Assembly (NCBI GenBank): GCA_025667525.1
Contig: CM046876.1
Location: 85,291,512-85,355,511 of the forward strand
Source: Glebionis coronaria
Lineage: Eukaryota > Streptophyta > Magnoliopsida > Asterales > Asteraceae
Direction: 5' to 3'
DNA length: 64,000 nt
This document shows positions 26,778 through 39,350 of this stretch, in pieces. The position numbers and the translations under genes are program-made. Positions within the stretch are counted from its first letter, which is position 1. Each line of letters starts with the position of its first letter. Under the pieces are notes generated by a model. That model ran no database searches. It was not told where the DNA came from and was given only the letters and a program-made list of their open reading frames with translations.

Positions 26778-29700
26778 ATGAATCATTACCAGCCTATCAA
26801 TCTGAATAGCTTCCATTTGTTTCTATTTGTCTCCACCATTTCTACCCTTTTGTTAACCTCAACAGCAATAAGCACCATTACTGCAAACCAAAGCATAACT
26901 GATGGCCAAACCTTAGTTTCAGATGATGAAACTTTCCGAATGGGATTCTTCAGTCCCTCAAATGTTTCTAGTAATCGATATTTGGGAATCTGGTACAATA
27001 AGATAGCTGTCAAGACGGTTGTATGGGTTGCTAATAGAGAAATTCCACTTCCTGATAACTCAAGTGTGTTAATACTTAATGGTGAAGGAACTCTAATCCT
27101 CTTTAATAGTACAAATAAGAGGATCTGGTCATCAAGTTCATCGGTTATCGGAAATAATCCAGTTGCACAGATTCTAGATACAGGAAATCTTGTTATCAGG
27201 AATGCAAATGATAATGATCCCGAGAATTACTTATGGCAAAGTTTTGATTATCCCGGTGATACATTCTTACCAACCATGAAATTCGGGAAGGACTTTGTGA
27301 AAGGTTTAGATAAGTATCTAACATCATGGAAGAGTGCTGATGATCCTTCACCAGGTGAGTATACATACAGATTCGATTCTGATGGATATCCGCAAATGGT
27401 TGTGCGGAAAGGTTCTGAGGTGCAGTTTAGCTCTGGACCATGGAACGGCTTGCGGTTTAGTGGGAGGCCTAGTTTAAAACCAAATGATATATACACGTTT
27501 GAGTTTAGGTTCAATGAAAAGGAACTTTATTACAAGTATGAGCTTGTTACTAATTCCGTTGTGTCGAGAATAATTCTAACCACAGACGGGATAGTACAAC
27601 GGTTTATTTGGGTTGAACGGACGCAAGAATGGGTTCTTTATCTGACTGGACAGATGGATAATTGTGACCGTTATGGATTATGTGGTCATTATGGTATCTG
27701 TGAAATTAACGATTCCCCTACTTGTGGATGCTTAAGGGGGTTTGATCCGAGATTCCCAGATGAGTGGAGAAGAGCAGATTGGTATAACGGGTGTGTGAGG
27801 AAGGTTCAGTTGGACAGTGGCGGTGGAGATGGGTTCATTAAGCTATCAGGCGTGAAGTTGCCAGATACACGCAAAACATCATTTAATGCGAGTATGAATC
27901 TTGAAGAATGTGAGAAACTATGCTTGAGGAACTGTAATTGTACAGCTTATGCAAGTTTAGATATTAGATATGGAGAAAGTGGATGCTTGATTTGGTTCGA
28001 TGATTTGGTTGATATTAGGACATATGCTGAAGATGGGCAGGATATCTACCTTCGAATGGCTGCCTCAGAATTACGTAAGAAATCAACATTGATATAACAT
28101 ATTTATTGTATTTGTGTGAATTTATGGTTTAGTTGACTCTCTATGCAGCCGAAATGGCAGCTGAATCAAAGACGAGAGTGAGAATGATAGTCATTCCGGT
28201 ACTCGTGGGATTGACTTTGCTACTCGGCATATGCTTGTTTATTTACAAGAGAAGGAAACAGACAAATAATGGTAGTGCGTTTGTCATATCGGATAAGTTG
28301 ATAAATCCTTTCATGTTTCATTATCCTTTTGCTTTGTGAAGTTTTGGTAGGAGTTATAAACCGGTCCTATCAACATGCGAGTGACTAATGGTGTAATTAT
28401 GTTTTACAGATGTTAATACTGTTGTTCATGCAAACACTTATGTCAATGAGAACAATAGGGAAGACCGGGAATTGCCATTGTTTGATTTCAGCAGAATAGC
28501 CAATGCAACAAACAACTTTTCAGATAGCTGCAAACTTGGAGAAGGTAGCTATGGTCCTGTCTACAAGGTAATATCACTCGTAAATTTTGGTACCATCTAT
28601 ACATTCGTATGATTCACGAACTCAATCTTAGCTTGAAATACTATATCGTTCTTCTGTATCTAGATTGATCAACTGAATGTTGTACTGGGGTCAAACTTAA
28701 CTGAACTTTTGATGGCTATGAAGTTAAACAATAATACCCTCTTGACCTCTTCCTATACCAAATGAGAATTAATTTTTCAGGGAGTGTTGGAGGATGGGAA
28801 AGAAATCGCCGTGAAGAGGAACTCAGGAAAGTCGATACAAGGACTAGATGAGTTCCAAAACGAGGTTCAATGTATTGCTAAACTACAACACCGAAACCTT
28901 GTGAAGCTTATAGGATGCTGCATTGGTGAAGAGGAAAGGATATTGATTTATGAATACATGCCCAATAAAAGCTTAGATTCTTTCATTTTTAGTGAGCTTC
29001 TCTTAATACTTATATTTATTGTTAGTCATCATGGAAATGGGATGTTATAAACTGCAATAGAAACTGATGCGTCTGATATAATGAGCAGATGAAAGAAAGA
29101 GAAGGTCACTGGACTGGTCCAAGCGCTACAGTGTTATAATCGGGATTTCAAGGGGACTTCTCTATCTTCATCAAGACTCAAGACTAAGAATCATTCATAG
29201 AGATCTAAAAGCAAGCAACATACTACTCGATAAAGAGATGAATCCAAGAATTTCAGATTTCGGTTTGGCAAGAAGTATGGAAGGAAGTGACACCTCAGCA
29301 AATACAAGAAGAGTAATGGGAACCTAGTAAGACTTCCTGTTAATATTATTTATGAACTCAACTTCAACCGTATCTAATCAAAAGCTAACTGATTTATCCA
29401 TTAACTTCCTGCAGTGGTTACATGGCACCTGAGTATGCCATTGATGGGATATACTCCACCAAATCTGATGTCTTTAGCTTTGGCGTATTAGTATTAGAAA
29501 TAGTAAGTGGAAAGAGGAATAGAGGGTTTCAAGATGCTAGTCACGATCTCAATCTTCTTGGACATGTAAGTTGCGCCTAATGTTCTTTCTAATCACAACA
29601 AAAGCCTCTACTTTAGTTTAAATACTTTGAGCATGATAATATCTCATATAGTACTCTGTTCCAAATTGTCCATTGCGTCATCTTGGTACCGTACAAATAT

Positions 29701-30045
29701 TTTTTGTACTAACATGAGTACATGACGTCTATTGCTCAGGCGTGGAGGCTTTACAATAACAGGAAGCATGTGGAGCTCATCGACAGCGTTAACAACGGGT
29801 CCAACATTGAAACAGAAGTGAGCCGAGCAGTTCACATAGGTTTACTATGCGTGCAAAAGTATCCTGAAGACCGACCAGACATGCCTATGGTGGTTCTTAT
29901 GCTAGGTAGCCAAATTCCGTTGCCTGAACCTAAACAGCCTGGTTTCTATACCGAAAGAAGACCACAAAAGGCAAACTCGTCTTCTAGTAATCCTGAATGG
30001 AGTTCATACAATCAGTTATCCGTCACATATCCACAACCTAGATAG
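26778..30045 (+). CDS. G-type lectin S-receptor-like Ser/Thr kinase (SD1 type), copy 2
   Basis: Seven exons: 26778-28074, 28149-28271, 28410-28567, 28781-28991, 29089-29326, 29415-29565, 29740-30045, giving 827 residues. Domains are as in copy 1, with the membrane span at about 445-465. Kinase motifs are intact: Gly loop GEGSYG 517-522, Lys538, HRD 633-635, DFG 653-655. Differences from copy 1: eight extra residues before the signal peptide core; Ser at about 347 where copy 1 (Cys339) and the third kinase have Cys just before GDGF; and a split codon at the exon 4/5 junction giving Asn instead of Asp. Introns align with copy 1 throughout, so this is a tandem duplicate. No stop or frameshift; probably functional, though the lost cysteine could unpair a disulfide in the ectodomain. 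Confidence 0.95.
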
Positions 30046-30561
30046 TAAAAACCTATTCTATATACATACTTCTGTACACTGTATCTACAAAGACCTATTA
30101 TATTTTGTTTATGATATATAAGTTCTGTTATTTCAAACTTACAGGTGATTGACTTCTTGAAATGTGGATGAATTTTGGTTATGATTTTACGAAGTAAAGT
30201 AAAACCAGTATTAAGATAACTAGAAGTCTAAATCGTATAGGAAGAAACCTGAATTGGTTGATAAAACCCATTGCCAAACACTCTCGTATTTCAAAAATAA
30301 ATACTCTCTCGGCTAATGGTCATACTATGTTAATAAAAAATAAAATGGACCGGATCCGTAACAGGTCAAACCACAAGGTTTAGATGGTCCGTAACAGGTC
30401 AAAACCACAATAATTAGATCCAAGACAAAAAAAAAAAAAAAAAAAAAAACGTCTGGATTGAATGCATACACACCAGAAACCTGGTAAACCACAAAGACCA
30501 TTTAAGCAATCAACTCTTATGTTATTATCTTATCAAACAGATTAAATTTTGATTTTAGCAA
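30046..30561. other. Intergenic with A24 run and a Mutator-like terminal-repeat relic
   Basis: A 24-base A run lies at 30427-30450. Before it, GTAACAGGTCAAA occurs twice about 38 bases apart. At about 30480-30517 the sequence AAGACCATTTAAGCAAT followed by CAACTCTT closely resembles the right terminal repeat of the Mutator-like element at 46433-50334. No matching left end was found, so it may be a relic of the same family. Confidence 0.45.
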
Positions 30562-30790
30562 TGATAGGGTTAAAGAAGAAGAATGCTAAGAAGATGAAAG
30601 AAACCGATTTTCTGGATGGTCTCCCAGAAGAATACGGCTAGTCTTTTATAACTTAATCGTTAGGTACATGAAGGGTCTTGACACAATAATAAAAGGCCAT
30701 AATGGTCCTAGAGTTATGCAAATACGAAACATAATAAAGGACACCGACATAATAATGATAATAATAATAATAAGTCTTCCAATCGTATCA
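30562..30790 (-). repeat. 3' LTR of the chromodomain gypsy element
   Basis: 229 bases, nearly identical to 39764-39989. It contains an ATA/ATG microsatellite near 30750-30772 that accounts for the small length difference from its partner. Confidence 0.93.
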
Positions 30791-30801
30791 ATACTCCCTC
30801 C

Positions 30802-31760
30802 TTAAGCAGTTTCTTGACCACAAGAAACGAGTTCGGAGAAATCTGGGAAGCGTAACTGCAGCTCATCCAAGAATTCCCAAGTAGCGTCCTGTTTCGATTG
30901 ATCCTTCCACTGTACCAAAACTTTCATAGCTGCCTTGTTCCTCCTTTTGACTAATTTCCGATCCAGAATAGCGTTAGGCTGGAGACAGAATCGAGCTTCT
31001 TCAGGAATTGGAATAATCTTTGTAGGTGACCCATCCGCCTCTTTAAGTAACGAGACATGAAAAACCGGGTGAATTAAGGCATCGCTTGGCAAATCCAACC
31101 TATAGGCGACAACTCCTACCTTTTCTACAATCAAGAACGGTCCAAAGTACTTCGGAGTGAGCTTCGAATGCTTATGAACCCTTAGCGAATTTTGCATATA
31201 AGGTTGTAGTTTCAAATATACCCATGATCCCGGTTCAAAAACTCTTTCAGTTCGGTGTTTATCAGCTTGCTGTTTCATACGATTTTGCGCCTTAAGCAAT
31301 GACTGCCTTAAAACTTTAGTAGCCGCTTCTCTGTCCCGCATTAACTCATCCACATCCTGATCGGCCACATCTCTTGGTATATATGGAATGTGTAAGGGAG
31401 GACGATACCCGTATAAAGATTCAAAAGGAGTCCGACCCAAAGACGAATGAAACGAAGTGTTGTACCACCATTCCGCTAAAGATAACCATTTAGTCCAAGT
31501 GAGCGGTCGTTCCATCACCATACACCTCAGATAACCTTCCAAACACCTATTAACCACTTCCGTTTGTCCGTCCGTTTGCGGGTGATACGCGGTAGACAAC
31601 TTGGCCGATATCCCTTGAAGATTTAGAAATTCTGTCCAAAATGAGCTCAAGAATATCGGGTCGCGGTCAGAAATAATCGAATTAGGACACCCATGGAGCT
31701 TGTAAATATTGTCAATGAAGACTTGAGCTACATCTTTGGCCGAGAACGGATGACCCAATA
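30802..31760 (-). pseudogene. Integrase core (C-terminal part) and chromodomain of the gypsy element
   Basis: This is the last part of the polyprotein, separated from the rest by the nested element. It has the second and third catalytic residues of the integrase DDE triad (IISDRDPIF and GQTEVVNRCLEGY). A GPY/F-like region (KYFGPFLIVEKVG) and HPVFHVSLLK follow, then a C-terminal chromodomain (MKVLVQWKDQSKQDATWEF). The stop is at 30802. Apart from the disruption at its N-terminal edge, no break is seen. Confidence 0.92.
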
Positions 31761-32537
31761 TGTTGGGTCAATTCAGTGCCTGATTTGTCCCTTGCACAGG
31801 ATTTGGATGTAAAGTATCCTAAGTAGTGTTAGTCACTGAACTTACGTATGTTATAAGTTCAGTGTGTCATTCTTTAGAATTCTTTAGAGTCTACCAGATA
31901 GACTCGTCATTAGCTGAGGCGGATCTCAGTAAGTGTGCAAAGAATCAAGGATGATGGAGTTAGTAAGTGATGACATAATAGCTTACTAACTCCTCAAGAC
32001 TATTACTGATTACAAGACCTGAAGATGTTAAGAAGACCTGAAGAAGTGTCTTATGTATTAGTGGGCACATGTCTTATTAGCAATGAAGACAAAGGTTCAA
32101 GAGGAAGGCTTACTTTGTCAAAGGTGCAAAAGATGAAGACAACAAAGTACAAGGTGGTTACTTGTACTTTAGTAAAGCTTCTCAAGGAAGCTTCACACTC
32201 CCACTATATATATGTGGTACTTGTAATAGAATAGTCAATGATTCCCACCCACAGAAACAAACATGTAATACTTTAGTGGCTTAGGGTTTCATCCTCCCAT
32301 TGTTGCATAAGCTTAGCTAGCTATGAACATGGGAGTTTAGTTTGTCATTCATCGCCCGGTTGTTGTTCCGCAAACAACCGGGCAAGTCATGTATATTTGT
32401 TGATTCATTATTAATAATATATACATACGATGAAAAGTACAAGCTTGTGTTATTAGTTAGTCAATTGGTTAAATTGTGCAAGTGTTCTTCATTGTTCTTC
32501 ACAGATTCGATGTTTGCACAAGTTTCGTGGACCAACA
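31761..32537 (+). repeat. 5' LTR of the nested element
   Basis: 777 bases. A TATA-like run lies near 32200-32212 (CCACTATATATATGTGG). Downstream at 32354-32383 is a perfect 11-base hairpin (GCCCGGTTGTT with its inverse, 8-base loop) that would lie in the transcribed part. A 69-codon frame at 32025-32234 recurs in the other LTR but has no protein-like features. Confidence 0.93.
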
Positions 32538-35451
32538 ATTGGTATCAGAGCTGGTTGGATTAATTTACTATCCAGATCCGTTCAGTATATGACTGCTAAT
32601 AACATGTTTTATATGGTTTAAATCAGTAGTGTTTGGTTAAAAACTGCATTTACAGTAGCAGTTTTGAGGGGGAGATAATACACTACTGATGATCACTGGT
32701 AAAATAATACCCACTCATATCCTATCCAAAACCCCACCAAACCCACCGACACTTCTTATATTAAAAACACAAATCTGAGAAAACAAACCACTTCCAAAAT
32801 CTCACCGTCATTTGTGTTATTCCATCTCTCATCTCACAATATAACTTTCATAAATTCTTAACCCATCCCCACCATCACCGATACAATATCTAATCCCTTC
32901 CCTTCCCTCGTCCCTCCTTCACCATCTCTATAAACAGAAAAAACATCATCACTCATACACAAAAACACTACACAAAACAGATCTCATATTCGGGCTCCAT
33001 TCATAACCGATTCACAAACATAACCAAATCAAGAAGAAATCAGATCCATTGTATCGTGTACACACCAAACCACACAAACCCAGATTGAACCCACAATCGA
33101 ATAGAAGAAATCAAGATGATTTCTGCCCTTTTGGCCATAGGGTGGGACTCTACTACAAGTAAAAATGGTTTCTTTGCTTCGACGGTTCTTCTGTTTGGTT
33201 TTGATATGAAGATAAGATGTTGTTGTGATTTCGTTTGAAAGCTGATTGGTTTAAGATGGGTGTGTTGAAACTGATGAAAAATCAGTCGGGAGGGTGAATT
33301 GAGGAATGGATATGGTTGTTATGATTATCAATACTCAAAAGAAATGAGTTATTGATGTTGTCGGTTAATGGATGTGGTGGTAGTAGAACCTCGAACAAGA
33401 GGTTTTGGTTGGATCTAATTATAGATGGGATTTGATGGAATCTCGTTGTTGTGAACAACCAAGAAATCACACACAAAAAAATGTGTTGGTTGTCCAATTT
33501 AGGCAGATGAGTAAGCTGATGGCGGTGGCTGGATTAATGGAAGGGATGAGGTTTAAATTGATAAAATCAGTTGGTTACTCAGCCTTCAATGAAAGGCTGA
33601 AGTCGGCGGTGGACAGACAGAACGTTTATCAACAGATGAAAAAAAAAACTGTTTGAACAGTAGAATTATTCAGACTGCTGAACCAGATCGTTGAACCCTA
33701 TTATACAACATAGGTTGCTGGTATGAACCCTAGGTCAGCGAACTCTCGTTACCCCCAGATTCTGGACCCCCTTCAGCAAAGCTGACGAGTCCTTCTAGTC
33801 CAAGATCTGACCACCAGTCACTGAAGCTGGCCCCTATCGCTGATACTGACCTCTGTCGCTGAGATTTAAACCCTTTCACCAGTGAACCCTTTCACCAGCG
33901 TACCGAGTCACTGAAGACATTGAACCACAGGTCGCTGAACCCCAGGTCTCTGAACCCCCAGGGTCACTAAACTTAACAAGATCTGATCCCCAGGGTAGCT
34001 GAACCCCCAGGGTAGCTGAACCCCCAGGGTAGCTGAACCCCCAGGCGACCCCTGTCTCTGAACCCCCAGGGTCGCTGAACATAAAGGTCGCTGAAGTAAT
34101 GAACATGCAGCTGAACCATCAGTTCTCAACCTTCAGCCATTTCGAACCCGTGAACCATCAGCAGTTTGGACCTCTTCAGCAGATTCTGGACCCCTGTCAT
34201 TCAGCCAGTCTCTGAACCTACATCAGTCATTTCTCATAATCACAGCCGAAACTCTTCGCTGATATAAAACCCTGTCAACAGCGAACCCCTGTCAAAAGAT
34301 GCTGCTAAAGCTGCATATTTTGAGGGGGAGAGAACCACGGACATACACACCACTGTGATATTGATGCCGCTGTGATCCACATGCAACTGTGATATGCCCA
34401 CCCAAACCATACACAAAACACAAACCAAAAAAAAATAAAAAAAAATAAAAAATAAAAAATAAAAAAAAAAATTTAACAGGGATTCGCTGGCAAGATGACC
34501 AGCTGATCAACATGCTATCTTCAGAGCCTTCAGCTGTTGAAGGACTTGGTCACTCAGGATTTTTTTCTCACACCAAGACAAAGAAAGAAGATATGTTCAC
34601 AGCCCCCCCTCCCCACCCCAGCAGTTGTCACCCTCCCCTACTCCGCTGTAACCACAGCCACAGAGTTTTTGAGAGACCAGGTTGTGTTACAGGGGTTTGA
34701 TGAAACATTTCTTATACAGGGGTTTGATAACATCAGGTGGTTGATAGGAGATGAAATTCAGGGGGAGTTGTATTTCAGGCGAGATGAAGACCATCACGCT
34801 ATGCTTGTGTACTAGTATGTAGCCGGTCAAAACTTGCTTGGTTCCCTAGCAAATTTTGAGGGGGAGAGAAGTGAGGACAGAGGTAAACTTGTGTTTATGT
34901 GAAGAAACACCAAGTTTACTCAAGCTACATACATACTATCATACACAACACATAACCTTCAGGGACTTAGAATATTTACATTTGGCTGATTGAGCAAAGT
35001 CACTGAAGATGGGTTGCTGAACAAGTTGCATTGTCTGATCTTTTATGGTTGCTGTGTCAACCATTGACCACACTTCTCTGATTGAAGGTAAATGAACTCG
35101 TGATCTACATTGATATAATATGCTACTTTATTATATGCTAGGGTGAAGCATATGGTCTTTATGGCAAAGCATATAATATACTTCACTGATGACCTAAAGT
35201 GAAGTTACCTTTATGAGTTCTATATAAGCATCAGGGAATGGGTTCAAGTGTTTCTCAAGTACAAGATCAGACATTGCAGTTCAGTAACAACTACAACAGG
35301 TACAAGACGATACAAGTTAGCGGATGACTTGAACTAGTAAAGCTAGTTATTCTTGGTATTCATTGTTGTAACATAGCAGGTAAGAAGAAGCCTTTATGCT
35401 CACTTACTGCTATTTAACTTAGGCTACTTTTCTATCCAAATAGGGGGAGAT
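32538..35451 (+). other. Noncoding interior of the nested element, with 17-base tandem repeats
   Basis: No frame above about 120 codons and no retroelement domain. The stretch 33700-34260 is built of degenerate GCTGAACC-type units. Three perfect copies of a 17-base unit (AGCTGAACCCCCAGGGT) sit near 33990-34042. An A-rich tract with T interruptions lies at 34428-34472. These may be remnants of a low-complexity gag/env-like region, but that is a guess. Confidence 0.7.
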
Positions 35452-36228
35452 TGTTGGGTCAATTCAGTGCCTGATTTGTCCCTTGCACAGGATTTGGATG
35501 TAAAGTATCCTAAGTAGTGTTAGTCACTGAACTTACGTATGTTATAAGTTCAGTGTGTCATTCTTTAGAATTCTTTAGAGTCTACCAGATAGACTCGTCA
35601 TTAGCTGAGGCGGATCTCAGTAAGTGTGCAAAGAATCAAGGATGATGGAGTTAGTAAGTGATGACATAATAGCTTACTAACTCCTCAAGACTATTACTGA
35701 TTACAAGACCTGAAGATGTTAAGAAGACCTGAAGAAGTGTCTTATGTATTAGTGGGCACATGTCTTATTAGCAATGAAGACAAAGGTTCAAGAGGAAGGC
35801 TTACTTTGTCAAAGGTGCAAAAGATGAAGACAACAAAGTACAAGGTGGTTACTTGTACTTTAGTAAAGCTTCTCAAGGAAGCTTCACACTCCCACTATAT
35901 ATATGTGGTACTTGTAATAGAATAGTCAATGATTCCCACCCACAGAAACAAACATGTAATACTTTAGTGGCTTAGGGTTTCATCCTCCCATTGTTGCATA
36001 AGCTTAGCTAGCTATGAACATGGGAGTTTAGTTTGTCATTCATCGCCCGGTTGTTGTTCCGCAAACAACCGGGCAAGTCATGTATATTTGTTGATTCATT
36101 ATTAATAATATATACATACGATGAAAAGTACAAGCTTGTGTTATTAGTTAGTCAATTGGTTAAATTGTGCAAGTGTTCTTCATTGTTCTTCACAGATTCG
36201 ATGTTTGCACAAGTTTCGTGGACCAACA
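35452..36228 (+). repeat. 3' LTR of the nested element
   Basis: 777 bases, no difference seen from 31761-32537, including the hairpin (36045-36074). It is directly preceded by the polypurine tract and followed by the CAATA target duplication. Confidence 0.93.
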
Positions 36229-37836
36229 CAATAAAACAAAGTGTGCATACTTGGTAAGACGATCTACTACCACAAAAATCGTATCTTTGCCTTTAACCTT
36301 GGGTAATCCTCCAATAAAGTCCATGGAAATATCGGAAAAAATGCCATTGGGTATCGGTAATGGTTGTAATAAACCTGGTGACGCCACATTTTCATGTTTT
36401 GCACGCTTACATACATCACAAGATCTTATTATTCGTCGAACCACCTTCGTTATTCCTCTCCAAAAGAACAAACCCTTTACCCTTTGTACCGTTGCGTTTA
36501 CCCCCGAATGGCCTCCCATAGGTGATTTATGACATAACTTGACTATTTCATCTCGTAATTCCGCACTTCCCCCAACCACCATGCGATTTTCCTTAACTAG
36601 CCACTTTTCGTTCCACTTGAACCTTGGCAAAAGCTCCCCGTTTTTTAACTTCTCTATCACATGTTGGACCTCCACATCCTTGTTTTGACTATCCATGATT
36701 CTATCAAGAAGCAAAGGTTCAATATGGGAAATGGCTGTAGTATATAATGTGGTACCTTGAACTCGTGATAAGGCGTCTGCAGCAACATTTTCCCTCCCCT
36801 TTTTATACTCAATCACGTAGTTGTATCCCATGAGCTTCGCCAACCACTTGTGCTGTAGTGGTGTTGTTACCTTTTGCATCAAAAGGTGTTTGAGACTTCG
36901 TTGATCCGTGCGTATGATAAACGGATTGGTAATAAGGTAGTAGTGCCACTGCTTTACTGCCATCATAATTGCAAGTAATTCCTTTTCATATACCGACATT
37001 GCACTTTGTCTTGGTGAAATGGCTCGACTAAAAAACGAAACAGGATGGCGCTCCTGCATCAAAACTGCACCTAAACCTCCTGCTGAGGCATCTGTCTCGA
37101 GGATGAACTGCTTTGTGGGATCGGGCAAAGCTAAGACGGGGGCAGACGTGAGGGCCTCCTTGAGTTTTTCAAAAGCCGTTTGTGCTTCCTCGCTCCATTT
37201 AAAAGCGTCTTTCTTCAGCAAATCAGTGAGTGGTTTTGCTATCATTCCATAAAACCTTATAAAACGACGATAATAGCCGGCTAGCCCCAAAAATCCCCTC
37301 AATTGTTTGATAGTTTTCGGAACTGGCCATTGTTGCAGGACCTCTATTTTCTTTGGGTCAGTTTTAACTCCTTCCTCTGATATAATGTGACCCAAATATT
37401 CTACGCTTCGGCCCCCAAACACGCACTTAGATTCCTTAGCAAATAGTTGATTCTTCTTCATTGTATTTAGAACACGATTCAAGTGTTGGATATGATCATC
37501 TTTACTTCGGCTATAAACGAGTATGTCGTCAAAAAATACAAGAACTCCTCTCCGTAGCATATCCTTGAACACATGATTCATAAGAGCTTGGAACGTATCC
37601 GGTGCATTTGTAAGACCGAACGGCATAACGAGGAATTCGTAATGACCCTCGTGAGTCCGGAATGCCGTTTTATGAACATCCTCCTCCGCTATACGTACCT
37701 GATGGTAACCCGAACGTAAATCCAATTTAGAGAAGAATGACGATCCACCCAACTCATCTAACAACTCTTCGATCAACGGAATTGGGAATTTGTCTTTGAT
37801 GGTAGCTTCATTCAATCTACGGTAATCCATACACAT
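36229..37836 (-). pseudogene. Reverse transcriptase, RNase H and N-terminal integrase of the gypsy element
   Basis: From MCMDYRRLN (37836) the frame covers the reverse transcriptase (LRSGYHQVRI, MPFGLTNAPDTFQ and the catalytic VFFDDILVYS). It continues through RNase H (ILETDASAGGLGAVL and AADALSRV) and the integrase zinc domain (H-H with CDVC). It also includes the first catalytic Asp (SMDFIGGLPK). Coding ends at VDRLTKYAHFV, where the nested element begins. The true upstream frame is gag-protease; a one-base loss near 37850 separates the two. Confidence 0.93.
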
Positions 37837-39350
37837 TCGCCATTGTCCGTCTTTTTCTTAACCAAAACAACCGGTGCTGCAAACGAACTTTGGCTATCGC
37901 GAATGACCTCAGATTCTAACAATTTTCGTGTCGTCTTTTCTATCACGTCTTTTTGAATGGGAGGGTACCTATAGGGCCGCTGGCTAATAGGTAACGTTCC
38001 TTCTTTTAGGACAATTCTGTGATCGGAAGGACGAGTTGGAGGCAACCCTTTTGGAGTTTGAAACACCTCTGAATAAGTTTGGGTTAGTTCGTACCAAGGA
38101 TGGTCAAGTTGCCCCTGTTCCGAATTGGAACTCACCCTCGGTTGGTAATTTTGGACCATATTCCCATTTGCCAATTGTATGTTAAATAATTGTAAGTGCC
38201 CTCCTTTGGAATGCTTGCCTAATAACTCTTCAACTTTCTCCGCTGAACAAACAGATACCTTGTTATTTTGTAACCCTTTTAGCTCATATTGTTTCCCTTC
38301 CACCTCAAATTTCATAGTCATCTTTTGAAAATTCCAAAGTATGTCATTTAACGGAAGTAACCATTGCACTCCAAGTATCATATCATAGATTTCTAGTTCT
38401 AATAAAAGAACTTCTGTGGTGAACCAATGCCCTTGCATCGACCATTGGAATCCCGGACACCTTTGCATACAACTGAGCTTATTTCCGTTCGCAATCCTCA
38501 CATTGATGGGTGCGATCTCCCTAACTTGACATTGTAATTTCTTTGCTAATCGACAATCCAAAAAATTATGAGTCGAACCTGAATCGATAAGAATATGGAG
38601 TTGACGATTACCCATGGAGCCTTGTACCCGCATAGTTGAGTATGAGGGAAGACCCGTCAACGCATGTATAGAAATCTGGTGTTCCTTCTCTTCCGTTTCA
38701 GCTCCTATTTCATCCTTTTCCTCATCGTCCTCATCTTCCATCTCGATAACATATACTTGGTTTCGGTTTCGGGGACACTTATGTCCCGGCATAAACTTCT
38801 CCGTACACCAAAAACACTCTCCCTTTGCGCGCTTATATTCTAACTCCTTAGATGTGAGACGACGCGGTCCTCCGTTTGGTTTAGTAAATGTTGTCTTGGC
38901 TGGGTTAGGAGTAGGTAGAAGGGGTAATCTGGAAGCATTAACTGGAGGTGTAATCTTGAAATTGCTATAGTTTTTTGTGTTTTCTGAATTTCTCTTCCCT
39001 TTATTAATCTTTTCCTCCAAATTTTCATTGTTTAGAGCTTGGGTCTTAGCTAATCCATAAGCCTCATGTAAGGTACGAGGCTTAAACATCTTAACCTTCC
39101 CTCTAATATCTGGGCTCAAGGCCTTGAGATAGAGGCTAATGGCTTGTGATTCCGTAAGATTCACCTTATTCAACAAAGCATCGAACGCCGTATTGAGGTC
39201 ATGTAGCGTACCTGTTTGGTTGAGAGAGGCCAATTCCTCCAACGGGTCCTCAAACATAGCATTAGAAAAGCGAGCTGAAATTGATCTTACATATTCTTCC
39301 CATGGTATCTCCGCCACAGTGGCATTACGAGTACGCAAGCAAGCCCGGTG
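37812..39350 (-). pseudogene. Gag zinc knuckle and protease part of the gypsy polyprotein
   Basis: On the - strand this frame has a retrotransposon gag region (LYLKALSPDIRGKVKMF), a CCHC-like knuckle (CFWCTEKFMPGHKC) and an acidic linker. A retropepsin follows with active site IDSGSTHNF. It ends with the start of the polymerase (APVVLVKKK), then a shift in an A run drops it out of frame at about 37850. Upstream it is cut from the gag start by a stop at 39351-39353. Confidence 0.9.

Larger units (their letters stand above)
31761..36228 (+). mobile_element. Noncoding LTR retroelement nested in the integrase, TSD CAATA
   Basis: A 4468-base element with LTRs at 31761-32537 and 35452-36228, flanked by CAATA at 31756-31760 and 36229-36233. 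A primer-binding site TGGTATCAGAGC lies at 32540-32551 and a polypurine tract, AATAGGGGGAGAT, at 35439-35451. Both fix the + orientation. The LTRs start TGTTGG and end CCAACA. The 2.9 kb interior has no gag or pol motif, so it must move in trans (LARD-like). The AGGGGGAGAT tract and the TTTTGAGGGGGAGA phrases (32666, 34319, 34855) suggest copia ancestry. The LTRs appear identical over 777 bases. Confidence 0.93.
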
